Shown here: one piece after another, positions 1 through 13,137 of the stretch
Layout: each line of letters starts with the position of its first letter
How positions within the stretch are numbered: the stretch's first letter is position 1
NCBI RefSeq assembly: GCF_030445035.2
Contig: NC_080695.1
Location: 53,089,954 to 53,153,953 of the forward strand
Reading direction: 5' to 3'
Source of the DNA: Dasypus novemcinctus
Lineage: Eukaryota; Chordata; Mammalia; Cingulata; Dasypodidae
Length of the DNA stretch: 64,000 nucleotides
Notes under the pieces: generated by a model
What the model saw: the letters and a program-made list of their open reading frames with translations, nothing else
What the model was told of the DNA's origin: nothing
Database searches by the model: none
Position numbers and translations under genes: made by a program

Positions 1-70
1 AACAAAAAAGACAAAAAGAGAAGGGGAAAAAAAGCAAACAAAATATGACAAACACAAGTCCAATCAAAAT

Positions 71-3000
71 ATGGCTAACACAAATAATTCCTTGAAAGTA
101 ATAACACTGAATGTCAACGGATTAAACTCACCTACCAAAAGATTCAGACTGGGACATTGGATAAGGAAATATGACCCATCTATATGCTGTCTACAAGAGA
201 CACATCTTAGACCCAGAGACGCATGGAGGTTGAAAGTGAATGGTTGGAAAACAATCATACAAGCAAACAATAACCAAAAAAAGGTAGGAGTAGCTATATT
301 AATATCAGACAAAATAGACTGTAAATGTGAAACAATTGTGAGAGACAAAGAAGGATACTACATTTTAGTGAAAGGGACAATCTGTCAAGAAGATCGAACA
401 ATCATAAATATTTATGCTCCTAACAAGGGTGCCTCTAAATATGTGAGGCAAATGCTGAAAAAACTAAGTGAAAGAATAGATGCATCTACAATTAAAGTGG
501 GGGATTTTAATACACCACTATCAACTCTGGACAGAACATCTCAAAAGAGAATCACTAAAGAAACAAAACATTTGAACAGTATATTAGAGGAGCTGAATCT
601 AATAGACATATATAGATCATTACACCCAAACACAGCAGGATATACATTTTTCTCAAGTGCACATGGATCATTCTCCAAGATAGACCATATGCTAGGACAC
701 AAAGAAAGGCTGAATGAATTCAGAAAGATCAAAATCATACAAAATAATATCTCTGACCACAGTGGAGTGAAGCTGGAAATTTGCAAGGGTCAGAGGCCCA
801 GATTGCACACCATGATTTGGAAATTAAACAGCACACTCTTAGAAAAACAATGAGTCAAAGAGGAAATCTCAAAAGAAATCAATGACTACCTTGAAACAAA
901 TGATAATGATAACACAACATACCAAAATTTATGGGATGCAGCAAAAGCAGTACTGAGAGGGAAATTTATAGCCATAAATTCATATATCAAAAAAGAAGAG
1001 CAAAAATTGAAGAACTAACTGCACATTTGGAGGAATTAGAAAAACAACAACAAAGTAATCCAACAGGAAGAAGAAGGAAGGAAATAACAAAGATAAGAGC
1101 AGAACTAAATGAAATAGAAAATAAGAAAGCACTTGAAAAGATAAACAAGACCAAGAGCTGGTTTTTTGAGAAGATCAACAAAATTGAGAAACCTTTAGCA
1201 AGACTAACAAAGAAAAAAAGAGAGAAGACGCAAATACACAAAATAAGAAATGAGAAAGGAGATATCACCACTGACCCCACAGAAATAAAGACTATCATAA
1301 GAGGATACTTTGAAAAACTATATTCCAACAAAAATGACAATTCAGAGGAAATGGACAAATTCCTGGAAACACTTAAGCAGCCCATATTGATGAAAGAAGA
1401 AATTGATGATCTCAACAAACCAATCACAAGTAAAGACATAGAATCAGTCATTAAAAACCTCCCAGCTGAGAAGAGCCCAGGGCCAGACGGCTTCACAGGT
1501 GAATTCTACAAAACATTCCAGAAAGAACTAACACCAATCCTGCTGAAACTCTTCCAAAAAATCGAAACAGAAGGAACATTGCCTAACTCCTTCTATGATG
1601 CCAACATTACCCTAGTATCAAAGCCAAACAAAGACACCACAAGAAAGGAAAATTACAGACCAATTTCTCTAATGAACCTAGACACAAAAATACTTAACAA
1701 AATACTTGCTAATCATGTTCAACAACACATTAAATGAATTATACACCACGACCAAGTGGGATTCATTCCAGGTTTGCAAGGATGATTCAACATAAGAAAA
1801 TCAATCAATGTAATACACCATATAAACAGATTGAAGGGAAAAATAACATGATTATATCTATAGATGCAGAAAAAGCATTTGACAAAATACAGCACCCTTT
1901 CTTGATAAAAACACTCCAAAAGACTGGAATACAAGGAAAGTTTTTGAACATGATAAAGAGTATATATGAAAAACCTACAGCCAACATTGTTTACAATGGA
2001 GAAATCCTAAAATCCTTCCCTCTAAAGTCAGGAACAAGACAAGGATGCCCATTGTCTTCCCTTCTATTTAACATTGTTTTAGAAGTACTTGCTTGAGCAC
2101 TGAGGCAAGAACCAGATATAAAAGGCATTCAAATTGGAAAGGAAGAAGTCAAAATTTCATTATTTGTGGATGACATGATCCTATACATAGAAAACCCTGA
2201 GAGATCTACAACAAAGCTTCTAGAACTCATAAATGAGTTTAGTAAAGACGCAGGTTATAAGATCAATGCACAAAAATCAGTAGCATTTCTGTACACCAAT
2301 AATGTACAAGATCAGGAGAAAATCAAGAAACAAATACCATTTATAATAGTAAATTTAAAAATCAAATATTTAGGAATAAATTTAACTAAAGATGTAAAAA
2401 ACTTATACACTGAGAACTATACAAGACTGTTCAAGGAAATCAAAGAAGACCTAAATAAATGGAAGAATATTCCTTGTTCATGGATAGGAAGATTAAATAT
2501 TATTAAGATGTCTATCCTACCAAAACTGATATACACATTCAATGAAATCCCAATAAAAATCAACACAGCCTTCTTGAAGGAACTAGAAAAACTAACTATG
2601 AAATTTATTTGGAAAGGAAAGAGGCCCCGAATAGCCAAAGACATATTGAAAAAGAAAAATGAAATTGGAGGAATCACACTTCCTAACTTCAAAACATACT
2701 ACAAAGCTACAGTAGTGAAAACAGCATGGTATTGGCATAAGGAGAGACACACAGAACAATGGAATTGAGTTGAAAGTTCTGATATAGAACCTCATATATA
2801 TAGTCATATAATATTCGATAAAGCCACCAAACCCTCTCAACTGGGAGAGAATGGCCTATTCAACAAATGGTGCCTGGAGAACTGGATATCCATATGTAGA
2901 AGAATGAAAGAGGATTGCCATCTCACACCTTATACAAAGATCAACTCAAGATGGATCAAAGACCTAAAAATAAGAGCCAAGACCATAAAGACCTTGGAAA

Positions 3001-3883
3001 GCAGTGTAGGGAAACATCTATAGGACCTTGTAATAGGAAATGGCTTCATGAATATCACACCAAAAGCACGAGCAGCAAAAGAACAAATAGATAAATATGA
3101 CTTCCTCAAAATTAAAGGCTTCTGCACCTCAAAGGAGTTTGCCAAGAAAGTAAAAAGGGAACCCACACAATGGGAGAAAATATTTGGCAACCATATATCT
3201 GATAAGAGACTTATAATTGCATAAATAAAGAAGTCCTATATCTTGAAAATAAAAAGATAAACAACCCATTTAAAAAATGGGAAAAAGATTTAAACAGACA
3301 CTTCTCCAAAGAAGAAATACAAATGGCTAAAAAGCACATGAAAAAATGCTCCAAATCTCTAGCTATCAGGGAAATGCAAATCAAAACTACAATGAGATAC
3401 CATCTTACTCCCATAAGATTGGCAGCTATGAAAAAAACTGAAGAATACAAATGCTGGAGAGGATGTGAAGAAAGGGGAACACTCATCCACTGCTGGTGGG
3501 AATGCAGAAGGATCCAACCATTCTGGAGGACAGTTTGGCAGTTTCTCAAAGACCTAACCTTAGATTTGCCATATGACCCAACAATACCACTGCTGTGTAT
3601 ATACCCAGCAGAACTGAAAGCAAGGACACAAACCGATATATGTACACCAATGTTCATAGCAGCATTGTTCACTATCACCAAAAGTTGGAATCAACCCAAA
3701 TGCCCATCAACAGATGAGTGGATCAATAAAATGTGGTATATACATACAATGGAATACTACCCGGCTGTAAGAACAAATACACTACAAAAACACATGATAA
3801 CATGGATGAATCTTGAGAACCTTACGTTGAGTGAAGCAACCCAGGCATTGAAGGACAAATACTACATGACCTCAATGATATGA
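71..3883 (+). pseudogene. LINE-1 (L1-A) ORF2, nearly full length but disabled
   Basis: L1 ORF2 normally makes the endonuclease/reverse transcriptase that drives LINE and SINE copying. The ATG at 71 opens with NSLKVITLNVNGLNS. Endonuclease landmarks follow: QETHL, VGDFNTPLS and SDHSG (near 750-765). The RT domain has [19 protein letters not shown] (1650-1700) and FVDDM at 2164-2178 where FADD/YADD is usual. A Cys/His-rich C-terminus (CWRGC then HCWWEC) lies near 3450-3505, and the frame ends at 3881-3883. It is dead: TGA stops at 851, 1735, 1783 and 2094, and frameshifts near 1000, 1850 and between about 3220 and 3320. The reading frame goes from 2 to 1 to 0 to 2. The spacing of 3.8 kb is essentially full length, so damage is by point changes and small indels. 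ORF1 and the 5' UTR lie left of the window. Confidence 0.95.
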
Positions 3884-6636
3884 AATAAGCAAGCTGCCTC
3901 AGAGAACTAGAGACTGGAAGATAGGCTTACACGAAATCGGGGGGTGGAGGAAGGATGTGAGCCGACATCTGCAGGGATGGAATCTATGATGAGCTGGCGG
4001 TAAGTATGAGCACAAAGAAGAGATAAAATGGGGATAAGGGGTTGCCTTTGGGTGGGGCTTTGCGGGTTTGAGGGGGGCTGGGGATGGGCGGATGGGTAAT
4101 ATTGCCCAAAAAATTGGGGGGAGAGAGGGGTAACATACGAACATAGGAGAGTGTCAGGTGTTGGTTGAGAGTAAAATGCTGAGAAAACTGTATCAAAATA
4201 TAATTAGGAGGGTTACCTACTCAGAGGGGATGGTCTGACATGGGACGGACTCCTGGGGAATGTCTGAATGCTCATTTTGTCAGGGTGGGTTGTACCATTG
4301 GGTAGAGACCCAAGTAGTGAGAGTGGGGGTGGACCCACATCCTGGGGAGGAGTAATGCCATCAAAAAAGAGGGAACTGTATCTCTCGGGAGAAAGGGTGG
4401 CTCCCAGGGCATTAGGGCAGTTGAGCAAGTCAGGCCCTGAACACTGTTGCAAGTATCTCTGGACGTGGCTCCTCGGGAAATGGAGATTGGCTGTCACTGT
4501 GAGTCCAAAGGGGAGGGGAAAATGGATGTTGAATGGATGGAACCAAGGTAAATGTGGGGGTAAGAGAGGAGTTTAGCAAGACTACACAAGGATGGATATA
4601 AAACATGTAATATTACACCAAAAACATATAGGGGATAACAGATTAATAATGTAAACCATAATGTAAAACATAGGATAACTAAAAATTTAGAAAACTGTAT
4701 ATCCTAAAGTATGGACCACAATATAAGCACAGATGTCACCTTATTTGAAAGCTATTGTCTCAGAGTCTGTACACCAGTTTAAGTAAATATGATATGAATA
4801 AGTTATAAGATTATCGCTGTGGAAGGGAAGATGTTTTATGGTGGATGTGTGGGAGTACAGAATATTGTATACATGAATTACTGCGATCTAAGGCTCTTGT
4901 AAAGAGAAGCTCAATAATTAGGAAAAAAGGAAAGAAAAAGATAGGATGTAGAATTTTTCCAAATCAATACGTAGTCTAGATCTAACCTTTAAACTCATCG
5001 CTATATTCCATTTTACTAGTAAGAGAACCTGACATTATATTGGGCTTCACTTTTCAGGAAGTTTTGGATCACAGAGTGATTCAACAATGGCAGTGGAGGA
5101 ATACTGGTACGGGATGTTATTGATGGGTGATATATGGTTGACAGGGAGTTATACAGGGCATATGTCCAGGGTGCATGGTAATGTTTGGATATACTCATAG
5201 TGGAAAAAATTAAAAACAACAGCTGGGGGGTTACTGGGTTCCTGGCCGGGGGTACTCTGTTGTGGTCCCTAGGGGAGCAGTGGCAGTCCCCCAGGTGCAA
5301 TGTTAAGGACCAGGAAGGAATGAGGGTCCAACAGTGAGCCCCTGATAGTAATGACTATGCTTGTGAGCCTATATGCCTGAAATAAGAACAAGGCCTAGAG
5401 CAGCATGGTGCCTAGGAGTTTCCTCCTAACAGCCTTCATGTTACTCAAATGTGGCCAGTCTCGAAGCCAAACTCAGCATGTAAATGCAATGCATTCCCCT
5501 CAGCGTGGGACATGATACCCGGGGATGAGCCTCCCTGGCACCGAGGGATCACTACCAAATACCAGCTGATGATGCAACTAGAAAAGGACCTTGAATTAAA
5601 GGTTCAACATGGACCAGCAGAATATCCCTGTCTACATATAATAACAGGAGTTTAAAATGCTGTTTGACCTAATATAAGGGGGAAATGGAAAGGAGAAATG
5701 AGTTTATATGGCTATGAGTCTCTAAAAAAGAGTCCAGAGGTTGTCAGAAGGATTGCCCTTATGCACACCTGAGCAGAGTCTTAGAGACAGATAAAGTAGA
5801 TAAAACCCCAGGTATTGGTTCTTTTGAGGGCTAAAGAGACCCACAGGTTCTATGGTCATGGCAGATGGGGTTCACCGCCATGTCAGTTGGCCCTTCTTTG
5901 GAGCTGGTGTTTCTGCATGATGGAACTGGACTCAGATGGGATCTCTTTTCAGAAGACTTTCATGCTACTTTACTGGAATTGTAGTTGGTGCTGGGGTTTA
6001 AGATATATCTAGGGGATTTGAATCTCTGGACTGACAATATGATAGCCAGGCCTTGAGCCTCAACAGACTTCAACTCCTACATTCTGATTTATTGGACTTA
6101 CCCCACTCAGCTAACATGGAGTTGAAGAAGGTCAACCACCACACCACGGAGCCTAGAGTGCCTACAACTGAAAGCAGGAGGATTGCATCCAGTATCCACG
6201 TGGAATCTAAGCCCCTCTTGACATAGAGGTGCAATGGACACAACCAATCCAAGGTCCACAGAGAAAATGTGGCATTGGTGTGGGAAAAGTGGCCATGGTG
6301 GCTGCTGGGTGTGGGGAATGGGAGGAAGAGATGAGATGTGGAGGCATTTTCCGGACTTGGAGTTGTCCTGGGTGGTGCTTCAGGGACAATTACGGGACAT
6401 TGTAGATCCTCCCAGGGCCCACTGGATGGAACGTGGGAGAGTATGGGCTATGATGTGGACCACTGACCATGAGGTGCAGCGATGCCCAGAGATATACTTA
6501 CCAAATGCAATGGATGTGTCATGATGATGGGAGAGAGTGTTGCTGTGGGGGGAGTGGTGGGGTGGGGGCAGTGGGGTTGAATGGGACATCATATTTTTTG
6601 AACATGTAGTATTTTTAAAAAATGAATTAAAAAAAA
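3884..6636 (+). mobile_element. L1-A 3' UTR and A-tail
   Basis: Non-coding end of L1-A, unusually long at about 2.7 kb, ending in an A-run at 6629-6636. It is recognised because inverted copies of its last 0.6-1.4 kb recur at 13138-13700, 20637-21533, 25042-26416 and 56846-57417. For example, the Met-rich stretch near 5500-5560 and the segment near 6460-6600 reappear in reverse complement. None of the open frames in it look like genes. Confidence 0.85.
4020..4135 (+). other. G-rich tract, candidate G-quadruplex, in L1-A 3' UTR
   Basis: Many runs of three to six G with short loops (GGGG, GGGTGGGG, GGGG-CTGGGG-ATGGG and so on). A G-rich polypurine tract in the 3' UTR is a recurrent feature of mammalian L1s. 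Folding is inferred from base pattern only. Confidence 0.6.
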
Positions 6637-8426
6637 GGGTGCTGTGTTTTGTCAAATGCTTTTTCTGCATCTATAGATATGATCATGTGATTTTTTTCCC
6701 TTTGATCTGTTTATGTGGTGTGTTACATTATTGATTTTCTTATGTTGAGCCATCCTTGCATACCAGGAATGAAGCCCACTTTGTCGTGGTGTATAATTTG
6801 TTTAATGTTTTGTTGAATATTATTAGCAAGTATTTTGTTGAGGATTTTCACATCTAGGTTCATTAGAGAGATTGGTCTGTAATTTTCCTTTCTTGTGGTG
6901 TCTTTGTTTGGCTTTTGTATTAGGGTAACATTGGCATCATAAAATGAATTAGGCAATGTTCCTTCTATTTCAATCTTTTGGAAGAGTTTAAGCAAAATTG
7001 GTGTTATTTCTTTCTGGAATATTTAGTAGAATTCACCTGTGAAGCCATCTGGCCCAGAGTTCTTCTTACTTGGAAGGTTTTTAATGACTGATTCTATCTC
7101 TACTTGTGATTGTTTGTTAAGATCCTTGATTTCTTCTTTTGTCAATATAGGCTGCTTATGTGTTTCTAAGAATTTGTCCATTTGCTCTAAATTGTCTTTC
7201 TAGTTGCAATACAGTTTTTCAAGTATCCTCTTATAATAGTCTTTATTTCAGTAGGGTCAGTGGTGATATCACCCTTCTCATTTCTTATTTTGTGTACTTG
7301 CATCTTTTTTCTTTTTTTCATTGTTAGTCTGCCTAAGGGTTTGTCAATTTTATTGATCTTCTCAAAGAACCAGCTCTTTGTTTTGTTTATTTTTTTGGGT
7401 GCTTTCCTATTTCTATTTCATTTAGTTCTTCTCTGATCTTTGTTATTTCTTCCTTTCTTCTTTCTTTGTGGTTAGTTTGTTGTATTTTTTTTACTAATTC
7501 CTCCAATTGTTTAGTTAATTCTTCAGTTTTAACTCTTTCTTCTTTTTTGATGTATAAATTTATGGCTTTGAATTTCCCTCTCAATGCTGCTTTTGCTGCA
7601 TCCCATAAGTTTTGATATGTTGTATTATCATTTTCATTCATTTCAAGGTAGTTATTAATTTATTTTGAGATTTCCCCCTTGACCCACTGTTTTTCTAAGA
7701 GAGTGTTGTTTAACTTCCATATCTTGGTGCCAAATCTGGGCCTCTGGCCCTTGCAGATTTCTAGCTTCACTCCACTGTGGTCAGAGAAATTATTTTGTAT
7801 GATTTTGATCTTTCTGAATTCACTGAAACTTTTTTTGTGGCTAGCAAGTGGTCTATCTTGGAGAATGATCCATGTGCACTTGAGAAAAATGTATTTCCTG
7901 CTATATTGGGGTGTAATGTTCTGTATATGTCTATTAGGTCCAGCTCCTCTAATATATTGTTCAAAGTCTTTGTTTCTTTATTGATTCTCTTTTGAGATAT
8001 TCTGTCCAATGGAGATAGTGGTGTATTAAAGTCCCCCACTATAATTGTAGAGGCATTTATTCCTTCACTTAGTTTTTTCAGTGTTTGCCTCATTAATTTG
8101 GAGGCACCCTGGTTAGGAGCATAAATGCTTATGATTGTTCTTTCTTCTTGACAGATTACCCCTTTTATTAATATGTAGTGTCCATCTTTGTCTCTCAATC
8201 ATTTTGCATTTAAGGTCTATTTTGTCTGATATTAATATAGCTACTCCTGTCCTTTTTTGTTATTGCTAGCCTGTAAGATTGTTTTCCAGCCTAATATGTG
8301 TTTCTTGTAGACAGCATATAGATGGGTCATATTTCCTTAATCATTCTTCCAATCTGAGTCTCTTGACAGGTGAGTTTAATCCATTGGCATTCAGTGTTAT
8401 TACTTGCAAAGAATTACATTGACCAT
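6637..8426 (-). pseudogene. LINE-1 (L1-B) ORF2 N-terminal half, broken off inside the RT domain
   Basis: Reads 5' to 3' on the minus strand. The ATG at about 8426 has a frameshift within the first ten codons, then come LNANGLNSPV, VGDFNTPLSPL, the inter-domain region, [18 protein letters not shown] (near 6830-6870) and the KAFDKTQHP segment at 6640-6665. It stops exactly where L1-A's A-tail begins. The missing 3' part is not to the right; if L1-A was inserted here it lies beyond the left edge. Multiple frame breaks and stops make it non-functional. Confidence 0.92.
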
Positions 8427-8489
8427 ATTTTCTTTGGATTTGTGTATGTCATATATTGTGATTTGTTCTCTTTTTGTCTTCTTAGTTCT

Positions 8490-9413
8490 TCTTACAATCT
8501 CCTCCAACTCTGTCTTTCCTGTTTGTTCCTTTCCTCCTGCAGAACTCCCTTTAGTATTTCTTGAAGGGCAGTTTCCTTGTTGGCATACTCTCTTAGTTTC
8601 TGTTTATCTGTGAATATTTTGAACTCTCCATCATATTTGAATGCCAGCTTTGCTGGATAGAGTATTGGTTGGAAATCGTTTTCTTTTAGTACCTTGACCA
8701 TGTCATATCACTGCCTTCTTGCTTCCATGGTTTCAGGTGAGAAATCAGCATTTAATCTTACTGTGCTTCCCCTGTATGTGATGGTTCCCTTTTCTCTTGC
8801 TGCTTTCGGTGTTTTCTCTTTGTCTTGAGTGTTGGATAATTTGCCAAATATATGTCTTGCGGTAGGCCTGTTGGGATTTATGCTGTTTGGGGGTGCATTG
8901 TGCTTCCTGGACTTGCATATGCATCTCCCTGAATAGGTTTGTGAAGTTTTCAGCCATTATTTCCTCCAACACCTCTTTTCTCCCCTTTCCCTTCTCTTCT
9001 CCTTCTGGGATGCCTATAAGGTATGTGTTTGTGCATTTTCTCTTGCATTCAGGTCCCTAAGTTCCTGCTGGATTTTTTCTATATTTTTATCGATCATTTC
9101 AGCTATCAGTTTGATTTCAGATGTACCATCCTCCACATCACTAATTCTTTCCTCTGCCTCTTCAAATCTGCTGTTATTTGCTGAGAGTGAATTTTTTATT
9201 TTTTTGATTGTGCTATTGATCCCCATCATATCTGTGATCTTTTTGTTCATGATCACGATTTCTTCTATATACTTTCTAAGGGTTCTCTTAATATGCTTAA
9301 TCTCTTCCTCATGCCATTGAATTGGTCCATGATACGTGTTTTGAGAGCTTCAGTTACTTATTCATGTTCCACTTCTCTTCCTGATTTTTAGTTTGCTTGT
9401 TGGATTGGGCCAT
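8490..9413 (-). pseudogene. LINE-1 (L1-B) ORF1, disrupted
   Basis: ORF1p is the L1 RNA-binding chaperone. Pieces in different frames carry the coiled-coil segment (SRFEEAEERISDVED, near 9150-9190) and the C-terminal domain (NDFQPILYPAKLAFKYDGE, near 8620-8680; TDKQKLREYAN). One candidate start is the ATG at 9413-9411; a start further upstream cannot be excluded. Stops and frameshifts separate the pieces. Confidence 0.85.
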
Positions 9414-11175
9414 GTTTTCCTTATTATTGGTATGGTCTGTAGTTTTTTGTTGCTGTCTGGTTATCATTTTATCTTGTTGTTTTATTCTGTTGATTATCTT
9501 CTTCACCTAGTCTTCGGGTTTAATTAGTTGTTGTTTTTGTGTGCCTGTTAAGTCTTCCCTTTGTCACTTTTTTTTTCTTTTATTTCCTAATTGTTGGCTA
9601 AGTTCCCTTGAAGTAAAATATTAGGTCCAGAGAAAGCAAAAGGGGTAAGAAAAGTAAAATATTATAGTAGTATTGACAGTGAATGTTAGCAGAAGAACCA
9701 TGGGAGATCTAGGAGAATGGATATTGCACTCATGTAAGCTGTGTATAGTTATAACCATAAAAAAGTGGAATACCTATAATGAGATAGTAAACTGAATATG
9801 GGGAGGAATATAATATGAATTAAAAGGTCATTGTGGTCAGGAGAGAGGGAAAAAGAAAAGAAAGGACAATAATATAAAGAGTGAATAAATGATAGAAAAC
9901 AGATTAGAGGTATCAGAGATAAAATGTCAGAAATATTGGGGGCTAAACAGAGAGAGGTGGAATGTAAGAGAAACAATAAATAATGGAGGAGAGAACGATG
10001 TAAAGGAAAGCATTGGCAGCCAAAATCAGTACACAGAAAAGAGAAAATTGAGGATGAGGAAGCACAGCACATAAGAAATGTTGCCTGCAGCACTAATATA
10101 AAAAAAGAGGAAAAGAGGAAAAAAGGAAAAAGAAAGAGAGAAGGAAGAAAAGCAGAGCAAGAAAAGGGAAGGGAGAAAAAAGAAAAAGAAAAAAGGGGGT
10201 CACAGTGGAGGGATAAAGAGGAAGGAAAAACAAGAAAACAAACCAACAAAAAAGACCAGACAAGGGCTCAGGCAAAGAATCCTCTTTGCAATTGAATAAA
10301 CTGCTTAGGAGTCTGACCTTCCCTCTTTCTCCCTTCCTCACTTCCCTCTCTCCCAAGGCAGCAGGAAGGCTGCCTGAGGGCTCCTGTAGGAAATTCAAAT
10401 GGGCCCCTGGTGAACTAACTCACCTGAGAAAATAATGGCTCTTAATTTCTTAAGAGAGCACCCACCCCTTGCTAGGAACCCTAAATATGCTATTGGAAGC
10501 CTGTAAAGCATGTCCAACTGTCCCTCTCCCTTAGGTGTGCTACAAGGAGGCTAGTTAATTTTCTGACTCAAGCTTCTTCCAGGCCAAGTTTCCTATCCCA
10601 GGGCATTTAGGTAAATTGAACTCTCTCAGCGGATTCACCTCTCCTCTCTTCCTAGGCTCTCCCTAAGTCAGCTGATATGTTCCTCCAAACTCAATAAAAG
10701 GGGGGGACCATAAAATTGAACCTGCACTCCTTGGCCCCTCTGCACCTCCCACCTAAACTCTCCCACTCCTGGAGTTAGTCCGACACCAGAAGAGTAGGAC
10801 AATGCTGGGTTTCTGAGAGTGCTGGGCTCAGGAAACAGAGCCCTGGGAGAATGTGGACTCAGGGTATGTAGGTCTGTGAAACGTGGGCGGTGGGGGTTCA
10901 GGCTTGGGGTTCACGCATTTAGGGAACACAGGGCTTGGAAACTCTGCCCCACGACTGGCAGTTTTCAGTGAATGCTGCGGCTCTTAGCCCTAGGGGGGAA
11001 GGGATTTATCTTCCCACAGCTTCTGAGTTCAGTGATAGAAGCCTGCAGTTCTACCTTGAGTAAGTCCCAATTCTCTTACAGTCTTGCCAGATCGATGTCC
11101 AGACACCTCCCGCCTTGCAGGTTCCTGAAACAGCCTGCTCCAGTAGGACTCCATCACCACACAGCTGGTTTTTTG
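9414..11175 (-). mobile_element. L1-B 5' UTR region
   Basis: Non-coding sequence upstream of L1-B ORF1, purine-rich on the plus strand at 9850-10250 and GC-richer at 10700-11170. Its right end at about 11175 is inferred from a drop in resemblance to L1 leaders and the start of a SINE at 11229. The long open frames here are compositional artefacts of the purine/pyrimidine tract. Confidence 0.6.
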
Positions 11176-11228
11176 TAAGAGAGATGATGAGGGTATACTT
11201 ACTCAGACCCCATCTTGCCCCACCCTTA

Positions 11229-11580
11229 TCACAATAGAGGTTTTTTTAAATTATTATTTTTAAATTTCTCTCCCCTTCCCTCCCCCACCCCCAGTTGTCT
11301 GCTCTCTGTGTCCATTCGCTGTGTGTTCTTCTGTGACTGCTTCTATCCTTATCAGCAGCACCAGAAATCTGTGTTTCTTTTTGTTGCATCATCTTGCTCT
11401 GTCAGCTCTCTGTGTATGCAACGCCATTCTTGGGCAGGCTGCACTTTTGCGCTCGGTAGCTCTCCTTACAGAGTGCACTTCTTGCATGTGGGGCTCCCCT
11501 ATGCGGGGGACACCCCTGTGTGGCACAGCACTCCTTGAGCACATCAGCACTGCACACGGGCCAGCTCCACACTGAGCCAT
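11229..11580 (-). mobile_element. DAS-SINE, long form
   Basis: tRNA-Ala-derived xenarthran SINE in reverse orientation. The same body (gctctccttac, catgtggggctcccctatgcg, ggccagctccaca) appears at 34672-35056 and 41123-41533, and in direct orientation at 22988-23405. The T-rich left end is its A-tail. The tRNA head is incomplete at the right end. Confidence 0.9.
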
Positions 11581-13137
11581 CATATAAGAAATCTGAGGCA
11601 GCTATGTAGTGAGAAAGTCCAGGTCACATAACGAGGCCACTGGTATGTGTCCAAACCAACACCCCCAGATCAAGTCCCATGGGAGTGAAGGTGACTCCAG
11701 ATGATTCTTGCCTTAGGCTTGTAAGTTGTCCCCAGCTGAGGCCCTAGACATACTGGAACAGAAAAACAAAACAAAAACAAAACATCCCCCACTATCCTCC
11801 TTCCAAATCCCTGACCCACAGAATTTGTGAACATATAGAATGATCTTATAAACTGCCATATTTTAATATAATTTGTTATGTAGCAATACATAATCAGAAT
11901 AGATATGTATACTTTACGTTCGGTTTTGGATGAATCTATGTGAGTTTTCAAAGAGTTACAATAGATTGTGAGTAGAAATCAGAGAAGAGTCAACAGACAA
12001 GTTATTCTATCTTCACCTCATTCATAAGAGTTGGTGATTTTATTGTAGACATAGTAAACCAGTCTTTGTGAAAGGTACAGGTTGAATATTGATTTCTCTG
12101 TTCAAGTTATAGGAGTGGGAGGCAGGAGTGGGAGATTATTCTACTTATATTTCCCCCAAGCACATATTTCCTTAAGCATGCATTTCCCTAAGATAATAGG
12201 TTCCTATCATCAATCATCCCCGGACCTGAAGAGGTTAAGGAGCTCTTTTGCTGGGCACTGAATAAGGGAATATGAAAAACAATGTTCTCATTATCTAACC
12301 ATAGGCCACAGGTTAAGGTAGGAGACAACCAGGGTTAGCAGGAAACCACCTGTGAAGGAGCATGATAACTAGTGTTTAGGAAATCAGACCATGCCATGCT
12401 ATTCTACAGATGAACATCTTTCAGTATCTTCCACCCTGAGAGAGCTTTGATACAAAATTGTCTTCAGCTAAGGATGTCTTAATTACACGAGATATTGAGC
12501 ATGAACACTTGAGTTAAGCTTTCTCTGTAATCAACAATTCAAAGAGAAAGAAAGAGCAGAGGTTAAGGACAATGAGAGCAAGATTTTAGGAAAAGGAAGG
12601 AGGAAAGGGGCACTAGAGAGTGTTGGAACTCAGACTCAAGCCCTGCCAGTTGGTGTCAAAATGGGAAGTTAAGTTTGGAGGTGTCAGACACTATCCTCCT
12701 AGAATTTCCCCCAATTCTACAAAATTAGACCCTTCTAGCCATGTTTGTGCTATGTGATGAATGGACTATGAGTGGATAACTCACTTGAGCTGAGTCACTC
12801 AGATTCATTATTTTGGGTACTGAAGTTGGGAAGTAATGAAGCTGAAAGTAAGGAGAGGTCACATTGTGACACTAGATTAGTTACTCAGAAAGAAAACAAA
12901 TGATATATGTTCTTAGGGGAGAAAAGGAGATGCAAATGATCAGCTTGCCCCACAGAGGTAGATGGAGTAGCTGCCTTGGTTTTTCTTGACTTTCTCATTG
13001 CTAGTTACTTGCTCATTAGGTCTGGTTGATTGTCCTGCCACTTAATCCTGTGAAATAACTCTGTCTTCTTGAACTAGAATACTTTTTTCTGATCTGAATA
13101 GGTTTCAGTGCCTTGTGACCCTAAGAGTATTGATTTT
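11581..13137 (+). other. No gene recognised
   Basis: AT-rich sequence with no convincing exon, tRNA or identifiable repeat. It may include old, unrecognisable repeat sequence. A short local near-repeat (ggagtgggaggcaggagtggga) lies near 12113. Confidence 0.5.

Noticed and set aside
71-9413. Active LINE-1
   Set aside because: Both elements have multiple stops and frameshifts in ORF1 and/or ORF2.
9749-10398. Overlapping minus-strand frames rich in Phe, Leu and Ser
   Set aside because: Purine/pyrimidine-skewed L1 5' UTR; compositional artefact.
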